A stretch of 64,000 bases of DNA from Zygnema cylindricum (GCA_037447655.1 JBBHKE010002649.1:1-64000), one strand, 5' to 3'. Counted from the first letter of the stretch, positions 21,636 through 34,196 are shown. The notes: generated by a model not told the origin, from the sequence alone. Made by a program: numbers and translations.

Positions 21636-22799
21636 TGTTGATATTTGGGTATTTTCTAGGTCTTTACTAGATAGAAAAAGAGTAGAGGCAGTCTGCCTCT
21701 GACTCCCTTCTCCAAGCCCCCACACTTGTTGTAGTCACTAAAGGCTGGGTAGGGTGATAGAGCCATGGCTACCTAAAGCTTTGTAGCAGATAGGTAGCAG
21801 AAAATATATGGGTTTACCAAAAGTATTGACGGACCCAGGAATTAATCTTGGAACCTATCGTCCGTCAATGTAGCCGTTAGCTTTGTCCGTTTAGTCTAGG
21901 ACTAGTGCTAGGACATATAGGGTTTGATAATTATATAAATATGTACGCGTAGACGAATTCATTTAACGACGCGAATAGATATTTAGTACATAAAAACAGT
22001 TTAGAGTATTACCGTTTACGCGAAACTCATACCGCGCATTTGTTTCGACGGCGAAACAAATACCGCGCACATATTTTCGAAGGGTAAGAATGAATACCGG
22101 ATTTAATCGAAGGCCGTGGTGGTAGCCGAGATTTCGGAATGGCCACCTTGGCGTTTTCTGATGCCGCCACTCCGGATGACACGTGGAAATGCGTTGGAGG
22201 ATTGCGGAATCTCCAGAGCCCAAGATAACAAGTTTGGATGTGACACTTGTCACTCGTATGGTCTTGCCGTACAGTTGCCGTACAGAAAGTACTCCGGCGC
22301 CTGTACTTTTATGTACGGTACAATCGTGTGATTGGCGCCGTACTTCAGAAGAAGGGGTTTAGAGAGGGACTAGGACTTAGAATATTTATGGTAGGTAGTT
22401 GACTCTCCTAGAGAGCACCGTGTATAAATGGCAAACTTTGGCCAGCCATAACAATCAATTCAGTTGACCAAATTCAGTGATTCTTTTTGTTGCGCATTCA
22501 GGGGAGTCGAGACTACACATGGGTGTAATCGGTCAAAGTGTTTGCCTACCAAGGTGGCTGCATTTTTAAGGGAAAGTCAAAGTGGGTGAATGTGTCCAAA
22601 TCTCATATTCTAACTTTGCATTCTGTGGTGGAACTGAGCACACAAAAAGTATTATTTCACAGGGGTGAAGCTGTAATGGGGTTTGTGATTGTCAAGGGGT
22701 CAATCATTTGGGTTTATATAAACTTGGAGTCGGCACTATCTAGATTAGCTTCCTTTGGACTTGCGAATTCTGTGTGGCAATGGAGCCCATAGAATTTTA
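21636..22799 (+). repeat. Gag-only-1 3' LTR
   Basis: 1164 bp, preceded by AAAATAAGGGGAG. It shows scattered substitutions relative to 18619-19785, clearly more than between the Copia-A LTRs, so this insertion is older. Confidence 0.88.
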
Positions 22800-24344
22800 A
22801 GGTGCTAAGTTTATGCTAACCTTTACAGGTGAATATAGTAGATTTACTACAGTTTATTTTTTGAAAAGTATAGATGAAGTCATTTCAAAATTTAAGAAGT
22901 ATAAGGCTTGGGTTGAAAATTTGCATGAGAGAAAAATAGCGCGATTCAGATCTGATAATCGAGGGGAGTACATTTCTAATGAGTTTGGAGAATTCCTAAA
23001 ATTGCATGGAATCTCACGTCAGCTAACCGTTCCTTATTCTCCGGAACAAAACGGTGTTTCAAAAAGGATGAATAGGACCATATCAAAGTGTGCTAGGACA
23101 ATGATGGCTGATATGGACATAAATTTCAAATTTTGGCACAGGCTATGAATTGTGTAGCGTATGTGAGAAACACGTCAGAAATAAGAGCAGTTAAAGAGAA
23201 TACTCCCTACGAAATGTGGACAGGACAAAAACTAGATGTAAGTCACTTCAAAGTTTTTGGAAGTAAGATATTCTTGCTCGATAATGATCCACAGAAAATG
23301 GAAATTAGAGCCTAAAGACATATTAAGGATATTTCTAGGGTATGATGATTATGCCAAGGGTTTTAAAGTATATGACATTAAGAGAAATATAGTCGTGGTA
23401 GCCAAAAACATCATAGTGAAAGATGAGGGAAAAGGAGTAGATGTATTTAGTCAGCGTACAGATGAAAAGAAAGATCGAAGTGTTGATTATATCTTTTTGG
23501 AGGAAAATCCTATACTTTTCAAGAAAAATGTAGAAATTGCATCTACATTAACTCAAAGTGAGTTGCAATCATCGTCTCCACCAGAAAAATAAAGTGTTAT
23601 GCGTAAAAAAGTTGCAGACTCTCCTCTACCTTAAGCTGAAACTGAATCACAAGAAGAATCATATGTATCGAGGAGGAGGACCTAACCATCTATACCAGCG
23701 AAAAATTTTCGAGGTGGAGTAAAGAAAAGTGCGCGACTCAGGGGAGAATATGCAGCCTTTGCTCACTCAACACACACATAGAGCCTTTAACATTGACAGA
23801 AGCTTTTTCGAGTAATGAAAGGGAACACAGGGTGGAAGCGGTCAATGAAGAAATGAAGTCTATCACGGAGGCCGGAACATGGGATGTGGTGGAACTTCCT
23901 CCAAGAAGAAAGGCTATTGGAAGTAAATGGGTTTTTTAATTAAAATTGAACCCAGATAATACTATAGACAAGTTTAAGGCTTGCTTGGTTGCTAAGGGAT
24001 ATAATCAAAAAGAGCGGATAGATTATGAAGAAACTTTTTCACCGATTGTAAGGTTTCCATCTGTCCGCATCTTACTTACATTAGCTGCTATAGAGGATTT
24101 TGACATCCACCAAATAGATGTCAAAACTGCCTTTTTGTATGGTGATTTAGATGAGGTCATTTATATGAAGCAACTAGAGGGTTATGAGGAAGCACGAAAT
24201 GAAAATCTTGTGTGCAAACTTTTAAAATCTTTGTATGGCCTAAAACATTCCCCTAGGCAATGGGACCGAAAGTTAGATGAGTTTTTGACAAAATTAGGAT
24301 TTACTAAATTAGCTCAGATAATTCAGTTAATTTGATGTGTGGTG
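22800..24344 (+). pseudogene. Copia-B integrase C-part and RT fragment
   Basis: It resumes with KFMLTFTGEYSRF, the second half of the integrase core (SDNRGEYIS near 22950, EQNGVSKRMN near 23043), then the integrase C-terminus, a linker and RT (about 23830-24344) with SKWVF, QIDVKTAFLYGDL and SLYGLKHSPRQW. Frameshifts occur near 23150, 23290 and 23940. RT stops at 24344, before the YVDD motif, where Copia-C begins. Confidence 0.82.
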
Positions 24345-25331
24345 TGCAACTCTGAGACCTCCATTGGTACTCACAGCAGGCAGCTTACCAGAAGCCTCTA
24401 GGATGATCTTAACCCCTTGGTCTTTGTACGAGTATAGTTGACAGCTAGACAATATACAGATTAACCAAAGTGCACCACTTGGAAAAACTGACTCCCCTGA
24501 GTCTGCCACATAAAGAATCATTGAATTTGCTCCCCTGAGCAGTAAATTATCAATGGTCAAAGATGACCTTTTATATAGGAGCTATCTGGGAGAGAGGCGG
24601 CTACCTCTAATTTTCTAAGTCCTAAACCCCTCTCTAAACTCTCTTCTACTGATGTACGGAGCGAATCAATTGAGTGTACAGTACTGAAATGTACTTGGTC
24701 CGGAGTACTTTTTGTACAACCATTGTACGACATGGCCAAAGAGACGACGCCTGCCATGTCCGGGTTCGCCATAGTATGTCCCGGAGATGCCGTCATCCAA
24801 TGTCATACTTCCACATATCACCCGTTGTGGCTATGACCGCAAACCGCCAAATCGACCATTCCGCGATGACGGCTTCTTTCTCAGCCGTTAGATTGATGTC
24901 GGCCTTAATTTATAGCCGTTAATATATAATCAGTACTTCTCGGTGAAACTCTATTTAATTCTGTCTGTGTGATTGTGGTCCATTTGTCAGTAAACCGAAC
25001 TTCTCTATTTTATCATGTTTAAGTAGCTGTCGTACCCTATTTACTTGAGCACTAGTCTTAGACTACAGGGTAAGACTAACGGCTACTTTGACGGACGGTA
25101 GGTACCAGGATCAAATCGTGGGTCCGTCAATCCTTTTGGTGAGTTTACCAAGGATCTGCCTTCCGACTCTATAAGGAGCATGGACAGCCATGGCTCTAGC
25201 TTCCTCTCCAGCCTTCAGTGACTACGACAAGTATGGAGGCTAGAGAGAGAAGCTACAAGCAGGCTGTCTCTGCTTTTTCCTGCTTCTAATTAAATCAATT
25301 AAATAACCTAGAAAATACCTTTTATTTCAAC
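24345..25331 (-). repeat. Copia-C 3' LTR
   Basis: On the minus strand it starts TGTTGAAATAAAAGG after the purine tract GAAAATAAGGGGAG and ends near ...GAGTTGCA. It belongs to the LTR family of Copia-D/E and the solo LTRs. It carries the LTR hairpin at 25088-25130 (TTGACGGAC / GTCCGTCAA). Confidence 0.8.
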
Positions 25332-25345
25332 ACTCCCCTTATTTT

Positions 25346-28300
25346 CTAGTCACTTTTAATTTTAAGTCCACATCTCTCTCTGCAAAAAATTAATATAGGA
25401 GAAGGTACAGGCTTAGTCATCATGTCCGTCACCATCTCACTGTCTGGTCTGAATTCTAGACTTATTATTTTGTTCTCCACCTTTTCTTTAACAAAGCTAA
25501 GTCTGATGTCCATGTGTTTTGCTTTAAATTGATGTTTGGGATTAGCCGCAATTGCAATTGCTGCTTGATTATCACGGAATATTTTTTGAATTCCACGCTT
25601 AAGATGCCCCAATTCACCAAACAAGGATTTGACCCACATCAATTCCTCCACAGCAAAGCAAGATGCCATATACTCTACCTCCATGGTAGACTGAGCAATG
25701 ACCTTTTGCTGCTTATTGCTCCAGCAAGAAGCACCATTCCCCACATATAACACATATCCAAATGTACATCTTCTCATCGAAGCATCCCCATAGCTGGCAT
25801 CACTCCAAGTGGTGATGTCAGTGTTTTCCCCTTCAGATGCAGCCATAAATCTCTAGTTCCTATGAAATATTTGAGGAACCTTTTAGCTGCTTCCCAATCC
25901 TTTTTGGTAGGAGCATTCAGACTCCTACTTAGTACTCCTAAAGCAGTTGCCAAATCTGGTCTGGGACAATTCATAAAATAAATCAGACTGCCCACTACAT
26001 GTCTGTATGGAATAGTCTTCTTAAACTTCTTTTCTTCTGGACCTAGTTCATCATCTAGAATTAGGATGTCTCCTTCCTCACTCCCCTCACTTCCCTTTCT
26101 TAGGTCAATGGGAGTCGTGCAACTATAGATTTTGTTCATCTGAAATTTTTCTAGCATGTTTCCAATTGCCTCTTTCTGAGTTACTTTTATTATCCTCTTT
26201 TCCTATCTATCTCTACTTCTATTCCCAGAATATATCTAGCCTCCCTTATATCTTTCATTTCGAATCTTCCCTTTAGATCTGTTTTTAGTTTGTTAATTTT
26301 CTTTAATAACTTACTTAGAACAAGAAGATCATCAACGTAAATTGCAATAAAGATGACACCTTCCTGATCTTCAAAAACATAAATTGAATGGTTTGAACTA
26401 ATGCGGATGTATCCCATACCGGTAAGGAAATCATCAAGTTTTTTGTTCCATTGTTTGGGCGCGTGTTTCAAACCATAGAGAGATTTGATCAACCGTCATA
26501 CCTTACTCTCCTCTCCTTGTTCCACGAATCCTTCCGGCTGTCGCATGAAGATCTCCTCCTCTAGTTCTCCATGTAGATAAGGTGTCTTTATGTCCATCTG
26601 GTGTACTTCCATGTCTTCTACAGCTGCCAGACTGAGAAGTATCCGGACCGAGGGAAATCTGACGACCGCAGCGAAGGTTTATTCGTAGTCTATTCCCTCT
26701 TTCTAAGTAAAACCTTTCGCCACTAACCAGGCCTTACAATGCTCAATAGTATTGTCAGGATTCAGTTTTAATTTGAAAACCCACAAACATCCAATTGGTT
26801 TTCTATTGTGTGGACAGTCCACCAACTCCCATGTGTCAGCCGCCATGATTGAAGCCATCTCTTCATTGATGGTCGTCTTCCACCGGTTTCTTTTGCGGAC
26901 AGTTCATTGCCTTTATATATGTTTGAGGTTCGTCCGAGTGAGACAGTTTAGTTACCTTGTTGTTAACTTGTTTCTCTTGAAGCCTTTTGCTGCTTTTTCT
27001 CCCTCCCTCAAAACCTGTGGCCGGAATAGATGGTTCTCATGGATTCTTACGAATCACCACGGCTTCTCCCCTGTCCCTCGGATCCATATCCGTTTCCACC
27101 GCGTCTTCCGCTTGTGTCATTGGTGCTTCCAAGTCTAATTCTTTCTCTGTCTGTTTTGAATCTGCAAGGATATCATCTGAACCTACAAAAGTATCGTCTT
27201 CTTGAAGACCCGGATAGTTAGGAAGATGAAAGTCATTAGAATTGTCTGACTCAAATCTGATTCTGACAAACTTTGAAGATTTAAAGGGATCTACCGACTT
27301 CCCTTCATCCATGGCTACCAGATGTTTTACTAAAATTATATCTTCTCTCTTTAGATCATACACTCTATACCGTTTTACATCCTCATCATATCCTAAGTAT
27401 CCGGGTTTCCCTTTAAGATCTAGTTTCCAGTTTGATTTATCTGTATCTAAACTGAAGACTTTAATACCGAAAACTTTTAAGTGAGATAGATCTAGTTTTC
27501 GGCCGTTCCATTTCTCATATGGAGTTTGGCATTTCAGTGCCGAAGTTAGTAATGTGTTTCTCAAATAATTAGCACAATTCATAGCTTCGGCCCAAAATCT
27601 TTTTCCTATCCTTTTATCTAACAACATACTCCGGGCACTATCATTCAGTGTCCTATTCAATCTCTCGGCAACATCATTCTGTTCTTGGTTTTCGAAACTG
27701 TCTTTTGATGTTGCACACCATCCTCTCTTAAGAACTCTTCAAACTGATTGGCGGTATATTTATTGGGGTCTCGTGAAGTTTCTCAGCCCATGCCTTATAA
27801 TGTTTGAAATACTCCGGAGTTTCTGATTTGTTTTTCAGAAAATATACCCGGGAGTACCGGGACCAATCATCAATAAAGGCTAGCATAAATCTTTTGCCTC
27901 CGGGTGATGGCACTCTCGCCGGTCCCCAAATTTCTGTGTGTACCAAATCAAGAACCTTTTCTCCTTTATAAGTTGCTTTCTTTGGGAATGGTAATCTGTG
28001 TGCTTTACCTTGAGCACACCCACTACAATCACTCACATTATCATTTTCCACAAAGCGTATCCCTTCAACTACTCCCAACTTTTTCATTTCTTTAACTTTT
28101 CTAGATTCACATGCCCAAGTCTCTTATGCCACAACATAATATCATTGACACCAGCATAGTAAAGTTTAAGTTTTTCATTACTTATATCAAGCGTGAACAT
28201 TCCTTGGCTACCTTTCTCAGTAGTGAAATACACATCTTCCTCAAAGCTAGCTGTAAAGCCTCCTTTTCTGGTGCTAGTATCAAATCATTTATCATCTAAT

Positions 28301-28690
28301 ACAAATGTAGCGATAAGGTTTTTGTTTAACTTCGGAATAAACAATACATCGAAGAACGCAACTATTGAGGTTTTTCCCTCCAATATGACTTTCAGATCTA
28401 CCGATCCTACATAAGTAGTGGTCACTACTCTCCCATCCCCATATTCAATCTCTAATGTAAGGATCTTTCTCAGCTTAGTAAACAGATGCTTATCCTGACA
28501 CATGTGCATGGAGGCACCTAAAGCCACAATCCATCCCCCTTCACCTTTTAGTCCACCGAAAGCACATTTATGCTATTGTGGGATTTTGACTTCTGTCTTT
28601 GCCTCTAACTCCTCATCCAAAAAAAGCTCGTCATCCTCCATATCGGATTCCTCCTCGAGTACCTGTTTGACAAGTGCCTATTTTTTGTAC
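25346..28690 (-). pseudogene. Copia-C RNase H, RT, integrase, protease remnants
   Basis: Read on the minus strand from the right: gag end and protease-like region (about 28690-28285, GASMHMC), pre-integrase and integrase core first half (28087-27728, SGCAQGKAHRLPFP), integrase C-part (27660-27037, NRTLNDSARSMLLDK), RT (about 26950-25774, YVDDLLVLSK near 26330) and RNase H (25846-25346, WSDASYGD, MEVEYMA, RDNQAAIA). Frames shift at about 27700, 26500 and 25800 and stops are present. RNase H keeps its acidic residues. Confidence 0.83.
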
Positions 28691-29361
28691 CAAAAAAAGT
28701 ACAGCGTGCTATGTAAGTATTTGCGTCTAGTTTGGATTCAGCCAATAAGAGGCCCAAATCCTATGCCCTACGATACAAAATCTATAACCTACGGATTAAA
28801 ACCCTTCCCATCTACGTGTGAACGCATGAACCTCCAAATGGTTCACGACTTAAAATGGTCCAATGACGTCGCTTCGTCAAAACTGACAACCGATTTGTCT
28901 GTCATTTGCATTGACGATCCAGATATGATGTAACAAAAATTGCATATTCGGCGTCGACGGTCTAGATGCTCCCTCCCGTGAAATGATTCCGAATTGTCGT
29001 CGGCCAGATTTCGGGAAATGAAAGTTGGTAGGGTAGGACCGAAGGTACGGTCCAATTTGTAGTCACAGGAATTCCGGGTAATGTAAGTCGTACGGTCGAC
29101 GTAAAATAATCGAATCCACCGTCGTCGGAAATTGCGGAAGATATATATGGTATGGTAAGTTTATGTGTACCAACGTAAATTCACAAATGAGTCGTCGGCG
29201 GAAAATCCGGGAAAAATGAATAAGTACGTCGACGTGAAAGAGCGCGATTCACTTCCGTCGGAAATCCTGGAAAGTATAAGTTGTACGGTACAAGTGGTCG
29301 CAGGAATCGCGGGAACTATATTTAGCACAGTACAACTCGTACGGTATTGCGAAACCCAAAT
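28691..29361. repeat. Unassigned spacer with degenerate repeats
   Basis: About 670 bp between Copia-C and Gag-only-2. From about 28950 onwards a degenerate motif GTCGTCGGAAATnCnGGAA followed by GTAAGTnGTACGGT-like sequence recurs at irregular spacing of about 60-75 bp. No gene is recognised. Confidence 0.45.
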
Positions 29362-30517
29362 TGTTTTTCGATAGCCTCTTTGAGCCATGGATTACTCACG
29401 GAAACACCCACAGACTACCTCAAAAATAGTTATGTTTCAGACAGCACAAATGACTCTAAAGTTAACAGAATAACTTCAAACTGCACCAATATGCAGTATA
29501 CCATAAACAGTGTGTGGATGAATGCACTAAGTTAACCGTGCTGCGGTTAAAAGAGGGGCAGACTAGTGGACCCCCGAGAGGAAAGAAAAAGGCCCTCCCA
29601 AAGTTACAGCCAAATCCACCAAGGCATCTAGAAGATATAAGCTCCAGAGTTTCACAAAAACAGTTGACATCTTCACAATCTAACCACTTAGACTGCTCAT
29701 TGAATCTCACAAAGATACTAGAATACAATGAAACTTCACAAACATATATATTCTATATCATAGAATTACTCCACAAAGTTTCACATGAAAGCACCAAAGA
29801 GAGTGATCACACCAATAGGTCTAAGATGCAGAAAACAATTTGCCATTGCTTTGAGAAACTTGACTGCGATATCACAATAATCTAAGTCCTACAAGTTATA
29901 CTCAGAGATTTCACTACTGTATGTACGGAGGCATACCAGCCGTACATTATCTACCACCTACCTAAATTACTCAGAGTATACCCGAATAATTCGATGTATG
30001 TCAGAATGAATTAATCTATACTAATAAACTAATAAACAAAATGACAAACCACTGTTCAACCAAATATTTACACCGACATCTCCGAAACGTCAACTTGCTT
30101 AGTCACTTGTTATATTCGTGTGAATCTCGTCCACCGACTTGATTCATATGAAGAGCAGCTGCGTTGTCAGCTTCGTCGCAGCTGCGTTGTCACATACTTG
30201 GACATATCCAAAAATAACCGCAGCTTCGTAGCAGCTGCGTTGTCATATTTAACGTTCATTTGTCTCATATAGACGCGCCGTACCAGCGGCGCATGTTTCA
30301 ATGTTTCGTACATTTCAAATCAGATCGCTTCGCGATGCGCCGTCCATTTCTTTCTGCGTAGTTACGCCACTCAATAACTCCCTTAGTTCACTTTAGTTTT
30401 ATCCGGCTCCCCCAATCCGTGAATCCATTCAAACCTCCACGTTAATAATAAACGCACGAAATGTCTTAAGCGTTTAAAAGGTCACGTACGCACGAAACTA
30501 AGTTTTCAAAAACAACA
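29362..30517 (-). repeat. Gag-only-2 3' LTR
   Basis: On the plus strand it runs TGTTTTTCG...AACAACA. It contains repeated GCAGCTGCGTTGTCA motifs at about 30158-30245. The minus-strand purine tract CGGGGGAG adjoins it. Confidence 0.78.
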
Positions 30518-30584
30518 CTCCCCCGAAAATTTAGTTTCGTGCACCGGAATAAAGTTTGTAGTGTTTGAAGTGTCAAACGCCACC

Positions 30585-30790
30585 ACTGCTATCGCTACAT
30601 TGCTATACTTTGTTGCTGTGCTGCTATACTTTGTTGCTGCGCTGCTATACTTCGTTACTGCGTTGCTATGTTGCATTGCTACGTTGCGACGTGAACTGCT
30701 TCTGCTAATTCACCACTGCTTCCGTTGCGTTGCAATGCTGCGTTGCGAGGCGAACTGCTTCTGCTGATTCACCACTGCTTCCGCTACGTT
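30585..30790. repeat. 21-bp and longer tandem repeats within Gag-only-2
   Basis: About four copies of a 21-bp unit (CTATACTTTGTTGCTGCGCTG-like) are followed by two copies of a longer unit with GAACTGCTTCTGCT and TTCACCACTGCTTCCG. They lie in the non-coding end of the element next to its 3' LTR. The apparent hydrophobic peptide in this stretch is a by-product of the repeat. Confidence 0.7.
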
Positions 30791-31080
30791 CCTGCCATAT
30801 CTTCCAAACTTCCCTTTCTTGACAACTACCTTCTTGCCGAGTTAATCATTTAATATCGAAACACTATTTGTCTTCCATAAAAGCTTTATCAACTATTTTC
30901 TTAATTTTTGTGAATTTTACAGACTAACAGATTTTAATATCGTCCCGTAACAGCTCCCCCTATGTCTAAAACGCCAAATTGTCCTTTCATTAATGATATA
31001 ACACCTCTGTAATAAATATGAAATCCACTCGTAATCGTCACTTAGTCATATGATCAGTATTTGTTGAAAATATCTCGTCT

Positions 31081-31470
31081 CTACACACTTTCATTAAACA
31101 GTTGTTGCACCTTCTCTTCTATTGCATACATCCACGCCTTCCCTTTCTTTTGATATATGTTACTGACGCTGCTGCACAAAATTCCTTTAAAATTTCTTGA
31201 ATGGTCGTTCAAGTCTCCCTCATTTTGTGTCACACATTTTCTCAACGTTGCCAGTTGCGTTCTTCGTTGTGATCGATTTTGAAACATTTTTCTTCTCCAA
31301 CTGTCTGTCCTTGTTTTCTTATGACCTCCTGAGCTGTTTATAGACTTTGTAATTTTTCCATGGTTTCCCTTCCCATTACCTCTATACAGTGTAATTTTTC
31401 TCACTAACTTTTGGTCTTTTTCCCTAGATCTGCCACTTCTCTTAACTGTATTTATTTTCAATATATTCAT
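31081..31470 (-). CDS. Basic hypothetical protein of Gag-only-2
   Basis: 129 residues, rich in Lys, Arg and Asn, with no recognised domain. It lies 50 bp after the stop of the extended Gag in another frame, so it may be the shifted end of that protein rather than a separate gene. The basic character parallels the basic tail of Gag-only-1. Confidence 0.35.
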   Translation of the reverse strand: MNILKINTVKRSGRSREKDQKLVRKITLYRGNGKGNHGKITKSINSSGGHKKTRTDSWRRKMFQNRSQRRTQLATLRKCVTQNEGDLNDHSRNFKGILCSSVSNIYQKKGKAWMYAIEEKVQQLFNESV

Positions 31471-31520
31471 TCTGATCCTCTTTTCAGGTAGCTGATATTT
31501 CCTCTTCCTAGTATTCTTTC

Positions 31521-32927
31521 CTACTTTCCATGTTCCTCCAAAGTTATGACTTTTTCCGCTCTCATGAACTGTCTTCTTAGCCTTATTTTCTTTACACTTT
31601 TTGTCGGTTTTTCTTTGAGTTCAATAACTTTTAAACCCACAGTATTTTCCACGTCTGATGTTAATTCCCCATTTTGTGTGACTTCACTCTTTCCTATCTT
31701 ATCATCTTCTTTTTCCCTTTCTCTAAGTTTTGTTTTTATTTTAGTGTTCTCTTTTTCTAAGAAATGTTCTTCAATCAATTTTAAGTTTACTTCTTTAACT
31801 CCCCTTATTTCAGGAATCTTTTCTCCCTCTACGTTAATCTCACACACTTCTTTTTCCTCACAATTTTCGGTGATAATAATTTTTCCAGATTCTTCCGCTT
31901 CCATGTGCCTTTCACTTCCCTCGACTTCTCTTATTGTAGTTGCCTCTTCCTTTAGTAAGTTTGTGTCACTCACCAATATGTCATAAGATATATTGACAGT
32001 AACCGGATCTTTTTCTTTCACCTCTTTCTCCTCGTTCCGAACAACACATAGGGTGGGTAAATAAATAAATTTGTCAACACACGGTGCATGCCTTTTGTTA
32101 CTTGTCGAGTCTTGTCCCTCACTCACGAAAGTACTTGATTCCGTTTTTGTTGGGGGTCGAACAAGGTTGTTGTCCCATCCATCTTTGAAATTCCCTGTAA
32201 CACATGCACTTTTATATGATGGACATACCCTGAAGGTATGTCCTAAATCATTACAGTAAAAGCAATTCTTAAGCCGATCTCCGAACTCACTATTACCTTT
32301 ACTTTTCTCAAACTGAGACTTAGATTCCTTTATATTCCTTTCACTTGATAAAACCTTTGTATTAGCTTCTTCATCTAGAACAACTCGTCTAGCTACAGTT
32401 AAACTCCAATATTTTTTATCAATTAAAGTCAATCGATCCAGTGCACTCTAATATTCTTTAGGTAGACTTCTCATTAACAAGATATCTTGTTGAGCATCTG
32501 TAAAGTATCCTCCTGCCAAATAATTTTCTGCAAATAATACTTGTAAGTCAATACAGTGTTTCTCCATACCACCTCCTACATACTTGTGTTCAACTATTTT
32601 GGTAACACTCCTAAGCCAATGATATAAAGACGTCTTTGCATACATACATTCTAAGCTCTTCCATAATCTAGATGCCCTTTTAAAACTTAGGTATGACATT
32701 ACCAACTCCTGAGTCAAGGAGTTCTTCATTACCCTTAGACACTCATGATTTTTCCTTTTCCATCCATTTGATGTTTCCGCCAAGGTACCGTCCACCACAT
32801 CCATTAGCTCCATCATCTCGAAGTAGCTCTCGAGCGCACACTTCCAGTAGTGATATTTTGATCTATCAAATATAGGTAGCCATGGGTGTGGGCCAATAAA
32901 TTGTTGTCCATAGCCTATTTCAGCCAT
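31521..32927 (-). pseudogene. Gag-only-2 Gag with long charged extension
   Basis: A single frame of about 468 codons starts at ATG 32927 (MAEIGYGQQFIGPHPW), 26 bp inside the LTR. One in-frame TAG near 32445 follows LPKEY, so it is a near-intact pseudogene. Gag motifs are YWKCALESYF, LVMSYLSF, LMRSLPKEY and an intact CCHC knuckle CFYCNDLGHTFRVC (about 32262-32220). The 230 residues after it are strongly charged (repeated EEK, EKE, KIKTKLREREKED), probably helical or coiled-coil, and do not match protease or integrase. Confidence 0.8.
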
Positions 32928-33978
32928 GGATTACTCACGGAAACACCCACAGACTACCTCAAAAATAGTTGTTTTTCAGACAACACAGATAACTCTAAAA
33001 TTAACAGAATCACCTCAAACTGCACCAATATGTATTATTTCATAGACATTGTAATATCCCAAAGTTACAGCCAAATCCACCAAGGCATCTAGAAGATATA
33101 AGCTCCAGAGTTTCACAAAAACAGTTAACAACTTCACAAACTAACCACTTAGACTGCTTAGAGAATCTTACACAGATACTAAAATACAATGAAACTTCAC
33201 AAACATATATATTCTTTATGATAGAATAACTCCACAAAGTTTCACATGAAAGCACCAAACAGAGTGATCACACCAACAGGTCAAAGATGCAGAAAACAGT
33301 TTGCCGTTGCTTTGAGAAACTTGACTGCGATATCATAATAATCTAAGTCCTACAAGTTATACTCAAAGATTTCACTACTGTATGTACGGAGGCATACAAG
33401 CCGTACATTATCTACCACCTACCTAAATTACTACGAGTATACCCGAATAATTCGATGTATGTCAGAATGAATTAATCTATACTAATAAACTAATTAACAA
33501 AAGGACAAACCATTGTTCAACCAAATATTTACACCGACATCTCCAAAACGTCAACTTGCTTAGTGACTTGTGATATTCGTATGAATCTCGTCCACCAACT
33601 TGATTCATATCAACAACAGCTGCATTGTCAGCTTCGTCGCAGCTGGGTTGTCACATACCTGGACATATCCAAAAATAACCGCAGCTTCGTAGCAGCTGCG
33701 TTGTCATATTTAAAGTTCATTTGTCTCATATAGACGCGCCGTACCGGCGGCGCATGTTTCAATGTTTCGTACATTTCAAATCGGATCGCTTCGCGATCCG
33801 CCGTCCATTTCTTACTGCGTAGTTACGCCACTCAATAACTCCCTTACTTCACTTTAGTTTTATCCGGCTCCCCCAATCCGTGAATCCATTCAAACCTCCA
33901 CGTTAATAATAAACGCACGAAATGTCTTAAGCGTATAAAAGGTCGTGTACGCACGAAACTAAGTTTTCAAAAATAACA
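32902..33978 (-). repeat. Gag-only-2 5' LTR
   Basis: On the plus strand TGTTGTCCA...AATAACA. It is closely similar to 29362-30517, and the latter carries about 80 extra bp including a purine/pyrimidine segment near 29525-29600. The gag ATG is inside it. The downstream primer-binding-site position reads ATTTATTGGCCCACACC (minus strand), diverged from the consensus. Confidence 0.78.
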
Positions 33979-33983
33979 AATAG

Positions 33984-34196
33984 AGGAGAGGACTACATTT
34001 CATCTCATCTCATCTCGAACTGATTACATTCTAATATTTCACAATAATAAGTAAGCAACAACAAATTGTAGAAAGGAAATATACAATAGCATAAACAGAA
34101 AAAATGAGAGAATAACACATTATAAATCATTGAAAACTGCAGAAATAATATTAATACCGAGAGAGATGGGTTGATGAGGTAAAATGGGGAAGTTTT
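33984..34196. other. Unassigned DNA
   Basis: AT-rich and without a recognised gene. It would be the intron after the exon-like ORF at 34197-34596 if that is genuine. Confidence 0.3.

Larger units (their letters stand above)
18619..22799 (+). mobile_element. Gag-only-1: non-autonomous copia-type element
   Basis: LTRs 18619-19785 and 21636-22799 (each about 1165 bp, TGTTGATATT start) enclose only about 1.85 kb. The perfect copia primer-binding site is at 19786-19800, and the polypurine tract is at 21622-21635. The internal part carries one Gag frame with a long extension and no protease, integrase, RT or RNase H. It is inserted in the integrase of Copia-B: the host frame reads VGG before and AKF after. 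The right LTR end is mutated (TTTTA for TTTCA) and the duplication is not clean. Confidence 0.88.
16386..24344 (+). mobile_element. Copia-B, decayed, split by a nested element
   Basis: The LTR end, primer-binding site and gag-PR-INT start lie at about 16386-18618. The integrase resumes exactly at 22800 and continues into RT until 24344, where Copia-C begins. The interrupting 18619-22799 block is Gag-only-1. The left border is uncertain (TGAACTATT at 16386 is one candidate). The 3' part and 3' LTR are not seen. Confidence 0.8.
24345..28690 (-). mobile_element. Copia-C, truncated, reverse orientation
   Basis: A 3' LTR (24345-25331) is followed on the minus strand by RNase H, RT, integrase, protease and a piece of gag. 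It breaks off at about 28685, where similarity to the gag of Copia-E ends. No 5' LTR is present. Confidence 0.82.
29362..33978 (-). mobile_element. Gag-only-2: second non-autonomous copia-type element
   Basis: LTRs 29362-30517 (3') and 32902-33978 (5') flank about 2.4 kb holding a Gag frame with a long extension and no pol. The LTR family differs from that of Gag-only-1. CAAAT precedes the left end and a CAAAT string overlaps the right end, but the duplication cannot be read unambiguously. Confidence 0.82.

Noticed and set aside
29514-29885. A 123-codon plus-strand frame
   Set aside because: Lies wholly inside the 3' LTR of Gag-only-2 and has no recognisable domain.
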